Assembly: GCA_018806915.1 (NCBI GenBank)
Contig: JAGKQI010000026.1
Location: 62,001 to 126,000 of the forward strand
Direction: 5' to 3'
Length of the DNA stretch: 64,000 bases
DNA from: Phytophthora colocasiae
Taxonomy: Eukaryota; Oomycota; Peronosporomycetes; Peronosporales; Peronosporaceae
The notes under the pieces are model-generated. The model had not been told where the DNA came from. It was given only the letters and a program-made list of their open reading frames with translations, and did no database searches. The translations under genes and the position numbers were made by a program. Shown here piece after piece: positions 1 to 23,110 of this stretch (position 1 is its first letter; each line of letters begins with the position of its first letter).

Positions 1-2341
<2,341 letters not shown>

Positions 2342-2617
2342 TGAAGAAAGTCGTCACAGAGGTTGTCTTGCGAGGGGAGGACTGCCGAGGCTTGAGGCGA
2401 GGAGGCCGAGGCGAGGGAAGTCACTTGAGGGGTAGAATGGAAATTCAGAAGTGATTGATTGATATGAGGCTTCTCTATCTGGCCCTGCATCCAATCATTT
2501 GGTGCATCGAATCACCAACACTCTGTACTCGTCCAATCATCCTACTCGTCTCTTATCATCGGTGGCGTAAACATCTTACCGTAATCATTGCGGGATCGTA
2601 TTGGATCACCTGCAACA
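2342..2617 (-). repeat. Copia LTR 1 (subtype a)
   Basis: Bounded by TG/CA ends and followed on the right by GAGTC of a truncated copy. It has the shorter subtype-a central sequence (agcttctctatctgg). It is the 5' LTR of segment 0 on the minus strand. Confidence 0.85.
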
Positions 2618-5012
2618 GAGTCATCATCATCATCGTCTTCAGATTTGGCTTCTTGATGGTCGGAGTCCGGAGCGCTTGCTTCTTCTAACCCAGCACTGCG
2701 ACGCGGTCGACAAACATGTTCACGATCCTCGGCGTTAGAACGAGCCTTGCGTTTCCCCGCCTGCTTGACTTCACGCGTTCCATGGTCGTTCGAAATCTCG
2801 AGGTCTTCAAGCGATATCCGCAGCATCTTCGACATCTTCATCATCATCAACAACATTGGCGTCGTCGAAGGTCGATTCGTCGAAAGTGACATCGCGAGAA
2901 ATCACTACCTGGCCCGCCTCGATGTCATAAACTCGATACGCCTTCGAACGCTCTTCATAGCCCATGAAAATTCCTTCACGAGCCTTGGGGTCCCACTTGA
3001 GTCGCTTCTCCTTCGGCGTCAGGACGTAGGCCTTGCACCCGAAAACGCGCATGTGCTTCACGTTGGGCTTCCTCTTGTACACAATCTCAAACGGCGTCTT
3101 CCCTTGGACCTTGGGTGACGGCAGTCGATTCTTGATGTAAATTGCCGTCATCGCCGCTTCCGCCCAAAACGTCTTGTCCAAACGTGCAAAGTGAAGCATG
3201 CTGCGCCCGATAGTCACAATCGTCCTGTTGGCGCGTTCCGCAGTAGCATTCGTCTGATGCGCATATCGAACCGTCGGCTGGACTTCAATGCCATGATTGT
3301 CGTAAAGGCCTTGAGCGAGTTGGTCGCGAACTCCTTGGCACCGTCATGACGCACGAACTTGACCCTGGCATCGAATTGGCGCTCCACTTTAGCGATGAAC
3401 TTGCGCAGACAGTCTTCACTCTCCGACTTGGCGCGCAAACAGAATCCCGTCATGCAGCCGCTGGCTTCGTCAGTGATCAGCAGTAGATACTTGCTGCCAC
3501 CAAGCGACTTCTTTCTCCATGGGGCCACAAAGGTCGAAGTGCAGGAACTCGAATGGCTTGTACTTGGGCTTGTCCGGGTTACTTGGAAAGGGTTTTGGAC
3601 CATCTTCCCTTGCTGACACCCGGCTTGAGTTCTTCGACGAGGTCGGCATTTTTGCGCCCGTCACCATGCCGGTCGAAACCATCTTCCGTAGCACGTCGTT
3701 CGGAGCATGACCCATCCGCGCATGAATATCGACACTGTTGATCAAGACCGTAGTCGTCGAATTGGCAGAACCCTTGGGAACTCGTAGCCAGTAGAGTCCG
3801 TCGATCAGGTCCGCGGAAGCAACGATCTTCTTCGACGACTTGCGCGCAATGTGCATCTCGGAGCCGTCAAACACCACCTTGAAGGCTCCACCTCGGTTGA
3901 TCTGAGGCACAGACAGCAGGTTCTTGTTCATACTCGGCACGTAGAGAGCATCTTCAATTCGGACGTCACGCACACTTCGGTTGGGCAGAATCACTTGTTG
4001 TACAACGGTACCAACTCCTAAAATCTTGGCCGTCTGACCGTTGGCAACAGTGAGTTCGCCTTAGTCGCGCAAGTTGATGTCGATGAACTTGGACTTGTCG
4101 TTGCAAATGTGGTGGGTTGCACCACTGTCGATCGCCCATGAGCCTTGAAACTTCTTGCCCGACGACACTCCACACGCTGTCGACATGGAGACCGCGAACG
4201 CGATGTAGTCGTCATCGTCGTCGCACCACTCAACGTTGCTGGCACCGCGACCACCTCGGCCGCGTCGTGCTCCTCGATTTTCTTCTTTCTGCTTGGTCCA
4301 GCACTTGTCGATCAGGGTGCCCCAATTTTCCGCAGTAGTCACACCGGCGAGTTTGACGCTAGGCGTTGAAGGCCTTTGCTGCTTCCTCGATTTTCACCGC
4401 CGCAGTCTTCTCGTCGCCGCTTGTCGCTTGATATGCTCATTCGTGAGTACCTTCACCACATCTTGCGTCCGCAGCTCTGCATTGCTCATCTCCATGTTGA
4501 GCACGACGTTCTCGTAGCTCTTGGGCAGACTGCGCAGCAAGCAGATCGCCACATCCTCGTCCTCCATCTTGGCGCCGATACTGCTAAGCTTCGCGCTGAT
4601 GTTGAGGACCTCGTTGCAATGATGAAGGATGTTTCCGCCTTCTGCCATCTCCATGCTGAAGAGCTGACGCTTGAGATAAATGCGTCCAGCCTTCTGCGAT
4701 CCACCGTAAAGGGTACGCAAGCGCGCCCACGCGACCCAGGCTTCCTCGTAGTCGTCAACCACATGATGGTAGTCCGCGTCCATGTGGAGGAGCATCAGAC
4801 CGAAGGCGACGTTGCTCGACTTGACATACTCGTCCTTGGCCCTGGAGTCCGTGAACGTAGGCGTCGTCTCGCGGATTACCACATTCCACACCGACTTGGT
4901 CAGGAACACGCCACACATGTAACGGTTCCACGTGGCGTAGTTCTCGCCGTTGAACTTGTCGATGGAGATCTTGGTATCTTGGACAGATGACATCGTGCTT
5001 GGGCTCATAACC
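2618..5012 (-). pseudogene. Copia segment 1: gag-PR-IN half, RT missing
   Basis: Begins at GAGTC (2618-2622), in the acidic linker after integrase, and ends at the PBS of LTR 2. RT and RNase H are absent because the left boundary is an insertion breakpoint, not a random deletion. Integrase is split by one-base changes near 3303 and 3511. Gag carries the family frameshift before the zinc knuckle and the TAG stop near 4363. The integrase zinc-site deletion is shared with segments 0, 3 and 6. Confidence 0.85.
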
Positions 5013-5284
5013 TGAAGAAAGTCGTCACAGAGGTTGTCTTGCGAGGGGAGGACTGCCGAGGCTTGAGGCGAGGAGGCCGAGGCGAGGGAAGTCACTTGAG
5101 GGGTAGAATGGAAATTCAGAAGTGATTGATTGATATGAGCTTCTCTATCTGGCCTGCATCCAATCATTTGGTGCATCGAATCACCAACACTCTGTACTCG
5201 TCCAATCATCCTACTCGTCTAATCATCGGTGGCGTAAACATCTTACCGTAATCATTGCGGGATCGTATTGGATCACCTGCAACA
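5013..5284 (-). repeat. Copia LTR 2 (subtype a)
   Basis: A 272-bp LTR with PBS on its left (5' LTR of segment 1). The RNase H end of segment 2 lies on its right, so one LTR serves two neighbouring units. Confidence 0.85.
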
Positions 5285-6887
5285 GCCCCTCTCAATGCGA
5301 ACACGCTTGAACGCCAAGAGCCGTCGTTAAGTCCTTGTGACGAGGTCCGCCGAGTCCCTTGGTCAAGATGTCGGCCAGCATGATCGTAGTCTCGCAGTAC
5401 TCGACGATCACTTCACCGCGCTTGACTTCATCACGGATGTGGTGGTACTTGATGTCGATGTGCTTCGCGCGGCCATGGTTCACAGGGTTCTTCGTCATCT
5501 TGATGCACGACTGATTGTCTTCGAAAATCTTCAGATCCGGGATGTCTTCGCCTGCAGCGTCAAGGATCTCACACAGAAGCCCACTTGCCTTCTTGGATTG
5601 CCAGACTGAGCGCAATGTACTCGCCTTCACTCGTGGAGAGAGACACACTCGATTGTTTCTTGGATCCCCACGACACAGGTCCGCCAAGAACTTGAAACAG
5701 GTAGCCCGAAGTCGACTTGCGGTCACTGTGGTCACCAGCCCAGTCTGCATCCGAATAGCCACGAAAGTCGATTCCCTTGATCGGCGAAAAACGGAGTCCG
5801 TGCGACTTGGTGCCCTGAAGGTAACGGAAGATGCGCTTGACTGCAATCCAGTGCTCGACTTGAGGGTTCTCCATGAAGCGCGAAACGTAACCAACTGTAA
5901 AAGCAATGTCTGGGCGAGTCGACGTCATCAAGTGCATGAGAGCACCGACAGCTTCGCGGAACGGCGCATCCAACTTGGTCGAGACGTCACTGGCAACGAG
6001 CTTCATGCTGGACTGGCAGCAGGTTTGCAGTTCTGCATGCCAAAACGCTCCAGGATGTCGTTGATGTAGCGAGCTTGACTCAATGTGACACTGCCATCCG
6101 CATTGTCGACCACCTCAATCCCCAGAATGAAGGAACATTTGCCGCTGTCGGTCATCTCGAATCGTGCCTTGAGCTGCTTCTTGACTTCAGCAATGATCGT
6201 CGAAGAGCTTCCGGTCACCAAAACATCGTCGACGTACACCAGCATCAGAACGCAGTCACCGTCGACAACCTTGATGTAGAGGCACGGATCGTAGCTCGAA
6301 ACGCGAAATACGATGGAGCGCACATACTCGTCGAAGGTCTCATTCCACACTCGAGAAGCTTGCTTGAGACCGTAGATCGCCTTGAGAAGTTCCACGCAGT
6401 CATAGCCGTCATCAAGTTCCACGCCTTCTGGAACACTGCAGAACACCTTCTCCTTCATCAAGCCGTACAGGAACGCCGTGACGACATCAAGTTGGTCGAG
6501 GGGCCAATTGAAGAACTTGGCCACAGCGATGATCATTCGCAGCGTGACGTACTTGACCACCGGCGAAAACGTCTCGGTGTAGTCGATGCCATACTTCTGC
6601 ACAAATCCTTTCGCGACAAGTCGAGCCTTGTACTTCTCGATGGACCCGTCGGCTTTACGCTTGATCTTGAACACCCACTTGGTTCCGACTGCGCGTTGGT
6701 TGTTCGGTAGTTTGGCGCCACGAAACACTCCACGAAGTCGCATCGACTTGAGTTCTGCTCGGATCGCCTTGCGCCAGTGGACTTGGTCTTCGCCGCTCAC
6801 AGCATCTTGGAACGTCTTCGGCTCGGCGCTGTCACTCGTCTCCACTGCATTCGCACTCGCACGCCAGTACATCGGCTGAGTGGAGTC
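5285..6887 (-). pseudogene. Copia segment 2: RT-RNase H half
   Basis: The complementary half of a GAGTC-split copy. It runs from the RNase H C-terminus next to LTR 2 to GAGTC at 6883-6887, where LTR 3 begins. RT is open at 6003-6872 with KARLVAKGF, the LDVVTAFL core and YVDD. RNase H is open over 5292-5906 with overlapping frames. The SDADWAG and STSEGEY motifs are visible, but the 8-bp deletion near 5577 shared by most RNase H copies shifts the frame before the EDNQSCIKM motif. Confidence 0.85.
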
Positions 6888-7159
6888 TGAAGAAGGTCGT
6901 CACAGAGGTTGTCTTGGGAGGGGAGGACTGCCGAGGCTTGAGGCGAGGAGGCCGAGGCGAGGGAAGTCACTTGAGGGGTAGAATGGAAATTCAGAAGTGA
7001 TTGATTGATATGAGCTTCTCTATCTGGCCTGCATCCAATCATTTGGTGCATCGAATCACCAACACTCTGTACTCGTCCAATCATCCTACTCGTCTTATCA
7101 TCGGTGGCGTAAACATCTTACCGTAATCATTGCGGGATCGTATTGGATCACCTGCAACA
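6888..7159 (-). repeat. Copia LTR 3 (subtype a)
   Basis: A 272-bp LTR directly preceded by GAGTC (6883-6887). It is the 3' LTR of the full-length unit ending at LTR 4. Confidence 0.85.
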
Positions 7160-11430
<4,271 letters not shown>

Positions 11431-13032
11431 GCCCCTCTCAATGCGAACACGCTTGAACGCCAAGAGCCGTCGTTAAGTCCTTGTGACGAGGTCCGCCGAG
11501 TCCCTTGGTCAAGATGTCGGCCAGCATGATCGTAGTCTCGCAGTACTCGACGATCACTTCACCGCGCTTGACTTCATCACGGATGTGGTGGTACTTGATG
11601 TCGATGTGCTTCGCGCGGCCATGGTTCACAGGGTTCTTCGTCATCTTGATGCACGACTGATTGTCTTCGAAAATCTTCAGATCCGGGATGTCTTCGCCTG
11701 CAGCGTCAAGGATCTCACACAGAAGCCCACTTGCCTTCTTGGATTGCCAGACTGAGCGCAATGTACTCGCCTTCACTCGTGGAGAGAGACACACTCGATT
11801 GTTTCTTGGATCCCCACGACACAGGTCCGCCAAGAACTTGAAACAGGTAGCCCGAAGTCGACTTGCGGTCACTGTGGTCACCAGCCCAGTCTGCATCCGA
11901 ATAGCCACGAAAGTCGATTCCCTTGATCGGCGAAAAACGGAGTCCGTGCGACTTGGTGCCCTGAAGGTAACGGAAGATGCGCTTGACTGCAATCCAGTGC
12001 TCGACTTGAGGGTTCTCCATGAAGCGCGAAACGTAACCAACTGTAAAAGCAATGTCTGGGCGAGTCGACGTCATCAAGTGCATGAGAGCACCGACAGCTT
12101 CGCGGAACGGCGCATCCAACTTGGTCGAGACGTCACTGGCAACGAGCTTCATGCTGGACTGGCAGCAGGTTTGCAGTTCTGCATGCCAAAACGCTCCAGG
12201 ATGTCGTTGATGTAGCGAGCTTGACTCAATGTGACACTGCCATCCGCATTGTCGACCACCTCAATCCCCAGAATGAAGGAACATTTGCCGCTGTCGGTCA
12301 TCTCGAATCGTGCCTTGAGCTGCTTCTTGCTTCAGCAATGATCGTCGAAGAGCTTCCGGTCACCAAAACATCGTCGACGTACACCAGCATCAGAACGCAG
12401 TCACCGTCGACAACCTTGATGTAGAGGCACGGATCGTAGCTCGAAACGCGAAATCCGATAGAGCGCACATACTCGTCGAAGGTCTCATTCCACACTCGAG
12501 AAGCTTGCTTGAGACCGTAGATCGCCTTGAGCAGTTCCACACAGTCATAGCCGTCATCAAGTTCCACGCCTTCTGGAACACTGCAGAACACCTTCTCCTT
12601 CATCAAGCCGTACAGGAACGCCGTGACGACATCAAGTTGGTCGAGGGGCCAATTGAAGAACTTGGCCACAGCGATGATCATTCGCAGCGTGACGTACTTG
12701 ACCACCGGCGAAAACGTCTCGGTGTAGTCGATGCCATACTTCTGCACAAATCCTTTCGCGACAAATCGAGCCTTGTACTTCTCGATGGACCCGTCGGCTT
12801 TACGCTTGATCTTGAACACCCACTTGGTTCCGACTGCGCGTTGGTTGTTCGGTAGTTTGGCGCCACGAAACACTCCACGAAGTCGCATCGACTTGAGTTC
12901 TGCTCGGATCGCCTTGCGCCAGTGGACTTGGTCTTCGCCGCTCACAGCATCTTGGAACGTCTTCGGCTCGGCGCTGTCACTCGTCTCCACTGCATTCGCA
13001 CTCGCACGCCAGTACATCGGCTGAGTGGAGTC
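11431..13032 (-). pseudogene. Copia segment 4: RT-RNase H half
   Basis: Ends at GAGTC (13,028-13,032) and is the left half of the copy split by the insertion at 13,033. RT is open at 12,298-13,017 with YVDD, then broken by a one-base deletion near 12,329. The same deletion is present in segment 5, the very element inserted into this copy. RNase H has the common 8-bp deletion near 11,723. Confidence 0.85.
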
Positions 13033-13304
13033 TGAAGAAGGTCGTCACAGAGGTTGTCTTGGGAGGGGAGGACTGCCGAGGCTTGAGGCGAGGAGGCCGA
13101 GGCGAGGGAAGTCACTTGAGGGGTAGAATGGAAATTCAGAAGTGATTGATTGATATGAGCTTCTCTATCTGGCCTGCATCCAATCATTTGGTGCATCGAA
13201 TCACCAACACTCTGTACTCGTCCAATCATCCTACTCGTCTTATCATCGGTGGCGTAAACATCTTACCGTAATCATTGCGGGATCGTATTGGATCACCTGC
13301 AACA
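13033..13304 (-). repeat. Copia LTR 5 (subtype a), 3' LTR
   Basis: 272 bp, abutting the GAGTC duplication on its left and the RNase H end of segment 5 on its right. Confidence 0.87.
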
Positions 13305-17306
<4,002 letters not shown>

Positions 17307-17578
17307 TGAAGAAGGTCGTCACAGAGGTTGTCTTGGGAGGGGAGGACTGCCGAGGCTTGAGGCGAGGAGGCCGAGGCGAGGGAAGTCACTTGAGGGGTAG
17401 AATGGAAATTCAGAAGTGATTGATTGATATGAGCTTCTCTATCTGGCCTGCATCCAATCATTTGGTGCATCGAATCACCAACACTCTGTACTCGTCCAAT
17501 CATCCTACTCGTCTTATCATCGGTGGCGTAAACATCTTACCGTAATCATTGCGGGATCGTATTGGATCACCTGCAACA
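17307..17578 (-). repeat. Copia LTR 6 (subtype a), 5' LTR
   Basis: 272 bp with the initiator-tRNA PBS on its left and the GAGTC duplication on its right. Confidence 0.87.
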
Positions 17579-19969
17579 GAGTCATCATCATCATCGTCTT
17601 CAGATTTGGCTTCTTGATGGTCGGAGTCCGGAGCGCTTGCTTCTTCTAACCCAGCACTGCGACGCGGTCGACAAACATGTTCACGATCCTCGGCGTTAGA
17701 ACGAGCCTTGCGTTTCCCCGCCTGCTTGACTTCACGCGTTCCATGGTCGTTCGAAATCTCGAGGTCTTCAAGGATATCCGCAGCATCTTCGACATCTTCA
17801 TCATCATCAACAACATTGGCGTCGTCGAAGGTCGATTCGTCGAAAGTGACATCGCGAGAAATCACTACCTGGCCCGCCTCGATGTCATAAACGCGATACG
17901 CCTTCGAACGCTCTTCATAGCCCATGAAAATTCCTTCACGAGCCTTGGGGTCCCACTTGAGTCGCTTCTCCTTCGGCGTCAGGACGTAGGCCTTGCACCC
18001 GAAAACGCGCATGTGCTTCACGTTGGGCTTCCTCTTGTACACAATCTCAAACGGCGTCTTCCTTGGACCTTGGGTGACGGCAGTCGATTCTTGATGTAAA
18101 TTGCCGTCATCGCCGCTTCCGCCCAAAACGTCTTGTCCAAACGTGCAAAGTGAAGCATGCTGCGCCCGATAGTCACAATCGTCCTGTTGGCGCGTTCCGC
18201 AGTAGCATTCGTCTGATGCGCATATCGAACCGTCGGCTGGACTTCAATGCCATGATTGTCGTAAAAGGCCTTGAGCGAGTTGGTCGCGAACTCCTTGGCA
18301 CCGTCATGACGCACGAACTTGACCCTGGCATCGAATTGGCGCTCCACTTTAGCGATGAACTTGCGCAGACAGTCTTCACTCTCCGACTTGGCGCGCAAAC
18401 AGAATCCCGTCATGCAGCCGCTGGCTTCGTCAGTGATCAGCAGTAGATACTTGCTGCCACCAAGCGACTCTTTCTCCATGGGGCCACAAAGGTCGAAGTG
18501 CAGGAACTCGAATGGCTTGTACTTGGGCTTGTCCGGGTTACTCGGAAAGGGTTTTGGACCATCTTCCCTTGCTGACACCCGGCTTGAGTTCTTCGACGAG
18601 GTCGGCATTTTTGCGCCCGTCACCATGCCGGTCGAAACCATCTTCCGTAGCACGTCGTTCGGAGCATGACCCATCCGCGCATGAATATCGACACTGTTGA
18701 TCAAGACCGTAGTCGTCGAATTGGCAGAACCCTTGGGAACTCGTAGCCAGTAGAGTCCGTCGATCAGGTCCGCGGAAGCAACGATCTTCTTCGACGACTT
18801 GCGCGCAATGTGCATCTCGGAGCCGTCAAACACCACCTTGAAGGCTCCACCTCGGTTGATCTGAGGCACAGACAGCAGGTTCTTGTTCATACTCGGCACG
18901 TAGAGAGCATCTTCAATTCGGACGTCGCGCACACTCCGGTTGGGCAGAATCACTTGTTGTACAACGGTACCAACTCCCAAAATCTTGGCCGTTTGACCGT
19001 TGGCAACTGTGAGTTCGCCTTCGTCGCGCAAGTTGATGTCGATGAACTTGGACTTGTCGTTGCAAATGTGGTGGGTTGCGCCACTGTCGATCGCCCATGA
19101 GCCTTGAAACTTCTTGCCCGACGACCCACCCCACGCTGTCGACATGGAGACCGCGAACGCGATGTAGTCGTCATCGTCGTCGCACCACTCAACGTTGCTG
19201 GCACCGCGACCACCTCGGCCGCGTCGTGCTCCTCGATTTTCTTCTTTCTGCTTGGTCCAGCACTTGTCGATCAGGTGCCCCAATTTTCCGCAGTAGTCAC
19301 ACCGGCGAGTTTGACGCTAGGCGTTGAAGGCCTTTGCTGCTTCCTCGATTTTCACCGCCGCAGTCTTCTCGTCGCCGCTTGTCGCTTGATATGCTCATTC
19401 GTGAGTACCTTCACCACATCTTGCGTCCGCAGCTCTGCATTGCTCATCTCCATGTTGAGCACGACGTTCTCGTAGCTCTTGGGCAGACTGCGCAGCAAGC
19501 AGATCGCCACATCCTCGTCCTCCATCTTGGCGCCGATACTGCTAAGCTTCGCGCTGATGTTGAGGACCTCGTTGCAATGGTGAAGGATGTTTCCGCCTTC
19601 TGCCATCTCCATGCTGAAGAGCTGACGCTTGAGATAAATGCGTCCAGCCTTCTGCGATCCACCGTAAAGGTACGCAAGCGCGCCCACGCGACCCAGGCTT
19701 CCTCGTAGTCGTCAACCACATGATGGTAGTCCGCGTCCATGTGGAGGAGCATCAGACCGAAGGCGACGTTGCTCGACTTGACATACTCGTCCTTGGCCCT
19801 GGAGTCCGTGAACGTAGGCGTCGTCTCGCGGTTTACCACATTCCACACCGACTTGGTCAGGAACACGCCACGCATGTAACGGTTCCACGTGGCGTAGTTC
19901 TCGCCGTTGAATTTGTCGATGGAGATCTTTGTATCTTGGACAGATGACATCGTGCTTGGGCTCATAACC
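17579..19969 (-). pseudogene. Copia segment 6: gag-PR-IN half
   Basis: Right half of the copy interrupted at GAGTC. A 421-codon stretch (18,018-19,283) is open from the zinc knuckle tail through protease (DSGATHH) and almost all of integrase. It is one of the better preserved integrase copies, although the zinc-site deletion removes CxxC. A one-base loss near 18,063 shifts the frame at the end of integrase. Gag has the family stop near 19,318 and a deleted base near 19,670. Confidence 0.86.
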
Positions 19970-20241
19970 TGAAGAAGGTCGTCACAGAGGTTGTCTTGGG
20001 AGGGGAGGACTGCCGAGGCTTGGGGCGAGGAGGCCGAGGCGAGGGAAGTCACTTGAGGGGTAGAATGGAAATTCAGAAGTGATTGATTGATATGAGCTTC
20101 TCTATCTGGCCTGCATCCAATCATTTGGTGCATCGAATCACCAACACTCTGTACTCGTCCAATCATCCTACTCGTCTTATCATCGGTGGCGTAAACATCT
20201 TACCGTAATCATTGCGGGATCGTATTGGATCACCTGCAACA
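19970..20241 (-). repeat. Copia LTR 7 (subtype a)
   Basis: 272 bp. It is the 5' LTR of segment 6 and is followed on the right by GAGTC of segment 7. Confidence 0.85.
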
Positions 20242-22224
20242 GAGTCATCATCATCATCGTCTTCAGATTTGGCTTCTTGATGGTCGGAGTCCGGAGCGCT
20301 TGCTTCTTCTAACCCAGCACTGCGACGCGGTCGACAAACATGTTCACGATCCTCGGCGTTAGAACGAGCCTTGCGTTTCCCCGCCTGCTTGACTTCACGC
20401 GTTCCATGGTCGTTCGAAATCTCGAGGTCTTCAAGGATATCCGCAGCATCTTCGACATCTTCATCATCATCAACAACATTGGCGTCGTCGAAGGTCGATT
20501 CGTCGAAAGTGACATCGCGAGAAATCACTACCTGGCCCGCCTCGATGTCATAAACGCGATACGCCTTCGAACGCTCTTCATAGCCCATGAAAATTCCTTC
20601 ACGAGCCTTGGGGTCCCACTTGAGTCGCTTCTCCTTCGGCGTCAGGACGTAGGCCTTGCACCCGAAAACGCGCATGTGCTTCACGTTGGGCTTCCTCTTG
20701 TACACAATCTCAAACGGCGTCTTCCCTTGGACCTTGGGTGACGGCAGTCGATTCTTGATGTAAATTGCCGTCATCGCCGCTTCCGCCCAAAACGTCTTGT
20801 CCAAACGTGCAAAGTGAAGCATGCTGCGCCCGATAGTCACAATCGTCCTGTTGGCGCGTTCCGCAGTAGCATTCGTCTGATGCGCATATCGAACCGTCGG
20901 CTGGACTTCAATGCCATGATTGTCGTAAAAGGCCTTGAGCGAGTTGGTCGCGAACTCCTTGGCACCGTCATGACGCACGAACTTGACCCTGGCATCGAAT
21001 TGGCGCTCCACTTTAGCGATGAACTTGCGCAGACAGTCTTCACTCTCCGACTTGGCGCGCAAACAGAATCCCGTCATGCAGCCGCTGGCTTCGTCAGTGA
21101 TCAGCAGTAGATACTTGCTGCCACCAAGCGACTCTTTCTCCATGGGGCCACAAAGGTCGAAGTGCAGGAACTCGAATGGCTTGTACTTGGGCTTGTCCGG
21201 GTTACTCGGAAAGGGTTTTTGGACCATCTTCCCTTGCTGACACCCGCGGCATCCGCTTGAGTTCTTCGACGAGGTCGGCATTTTCGCGCCCGTCATCATG
21301 CCGCTCGAAACCATCTTCCGTAGCACGTCGTTCGGAGCATGACCCATCCGCGCATGAATATCGACACTGTTGATCAAGACCGTAGTCGTCGAATTGGCAG
21401 AACCCTTGGGAACTCGTAGCCAGTAGAGTCCGTCGATCAGGTCCGCGGAAGCAACGATCTTCTTCGACGACTTGCGCGCAATGTGCATCTCGGAGCCGTC
21501 AAACACCACCTTGAAGGCTCCACCTCGGTTGATCTGAGGCACAGACAGCAGGTTCTTGTTCATACTCGGCACGTAGAGAGCATCTTCAATTCGGACGTCA
21601 CGCACACTTCGGTTGGGCAGAATCACTTGTTGTACAACGGTACCAACTCCTAAAATCTTGGCCGTCTGACCGTTGGCAACAGTGAGTTCGCCTTAGTCGC
21701 GCAAGTTGATGTCGATGAACTTGGACTTGTCGTTGCAAATGTGGTGGGTTGCACCACTGTCGATCGCCCATGAGCCTTGAAACTTCTTGCCCGACGACAC
21801 TCCACACGCTGTCGACATGGAGACCGCGAACGCGATGTAGTCGTCATCGTCGTCGCACCACTCAACGTTGCTGGCACCGCGACCACCTCGGCCGCGTCAT
21901 GCTCACTCGATTTTCTTCGTTCTGCTTGGTCCAGCACTTGTCGATCAGGTGCCCCAATTTTCCGCAGTAGTCACACCGGCGAGTTTGACGCTAGGCGTTG
22001 AAGGCCTTTGCTGCTTCCTCGATTTTCACCGCCGCAGTCTTCTCGTCGCCGCTTGTCGCTTGATATGCTCATTCGTGAGTACCTTCACCACATCTTGCGT
22101 CCGCAGCTCTGCATTGCTCATCTCCATGTTGAGCACGACGTTCTCGTAGCTCTTGGGCAGACTGCGCAGCAAGCAGATCGCCACATCCTCGTCCTCCATC
22201 TTGGCGCCGATACTGCTAAGCTTC
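20242..22224 (-). pseudogene. Copia segment 7: middle of gag to IN
   Basis: Starts at GAGTC and ends at GCTTC (22,220-22,224), where LTR 8 begins, so this copy is cut at both hot spots. A 487-codon stretch (20,163-21,626) is open through protease C-terminus, a full integrase with the HHCC zinc site, and the acidic linker, running into LTR 7. Its missing gag N-terminus is segment 9, on the far side of the inserted element. Confidence 0.86.
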
Positions 22225-22506
22225 TGAAGAAGGTCGTGGTAGAGGTTGTCTTGCGAGGGGAGGACTGCCGAAGCTTGGGGCGAGGAGGCCGAGGCGAGGG
22301 AAGTCACTTGAGGGGTAGAATGGAAATTCAGAAGTGATTGATTGATATGAGCTTACACTGTCTTCTCTACCTAGTCTGCATCCAATCATTTGGTGCATCG
22401 AATCACCAACATTCTGTACTCGTCCAATCATCCTACTCGTCTAATCATCGGTGGCGTAAACATCTTACCGTAATCATTGCGGGATCGTATTGGATCACCT
22501 GCAACA
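22225..22506 (-). repeat. Copia LTR 8 (subtype b), 3' LTR
   Basis: 282 bp, directly after GCTTC of the interrupted gag. It differs from subtype-a copies in reading gtcgtggtagagg where they read gtcgtcacagagg. Confidence 0.9.
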
Positions 22507-22515
22507 GCCCTTCTC
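22507..22515 (-). promoter_or_regulatory. Copia polypurine tract
   Basis: On the minus strand a short purine run (GAGAAGGGC here, GAGAGGGGC in most copies) lies directly before the LTR start TGTTGCAGG. This is the expected place for plus-strand priming. The run is short, so the call rests mainly on position. Confidence 0.55.
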
Positions 22516-23110
22516 AATGCGAACACGCTTGAACGCCAAGAGCCGTCGTTAAGTCCTTGTGACGAGGTCCGCCGAGTCCCTTGGTCAAGATGTCGGCCAG
22601 CATGATCGTAGTCTCGCAGTACTCGACGATCACTTCACCGCGCTTGACTTCATCACGGATGTGGTGGTACTTGATGTCGATGTGCTTCGCGCGGCCATGG
22701 TTCACAGTGTTCTTCGTCATCTTGATGCACGACTGATTGTCTTCGAAAATCTTCAGATCCGAGATGTCTTCGCCTGCAGCGTCAAGGATCTCACACAGAA
22801 GCTTGTGCACCCACTTGCCTTCTTGGATTGCCAGACTGAGCGCAATGTACTCGGCTTCACTCGTGGAAAGAGACACACTCGATTGCTTCTTGGATCCCCA
22901 CGACACAGGTCCGCCAAGAACTTGAAACAGGTAGCCTGAAGTCGACTTGCGGTCACTGTGGTCACCAGCCCAGTCTGCATCCGAATAGCCACGAAAGTCG
23001 ATTCCCTTGGTCGGCGAAAAACGGAGTCCATGCGACTTGGTGCCCTGAAGGTAACGGAAGATGCGCTTGACTGCAATCCAGTGCTCGACTTGAGGATTCT
23101 CCATGAAGCG
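22514..23110 (-). pseudogene. Copia RNase H, frame-shifted from gag-pol
   Basis: C-terminal RNase H H domain of the best copia copy. On the minus strand it shows SDADWAG, STSEAEY, EDNQSCIKM and AKHIDIKYHHIRD, the copia RNase H signatures with their acidic residues. It ends with a natural stop 8 bases before the LTR. It is in a different frame from the long gag-pol ORF because of one extra base near 23,110 that the other RT copies lack. Unlike the others it keeps the 8 bases near 22,803 (HKLL) and the 10 bases near 23,240. Confidence 0.85.

Noticed and set aside
4355..4370. TAG before the copia zinc knuckle as a programmed readthrough signal
   Set aside because: The best copy has GAG there, and the copies with TAG also carry a nearby 5-base frameshift, so readthrough would not give pol.
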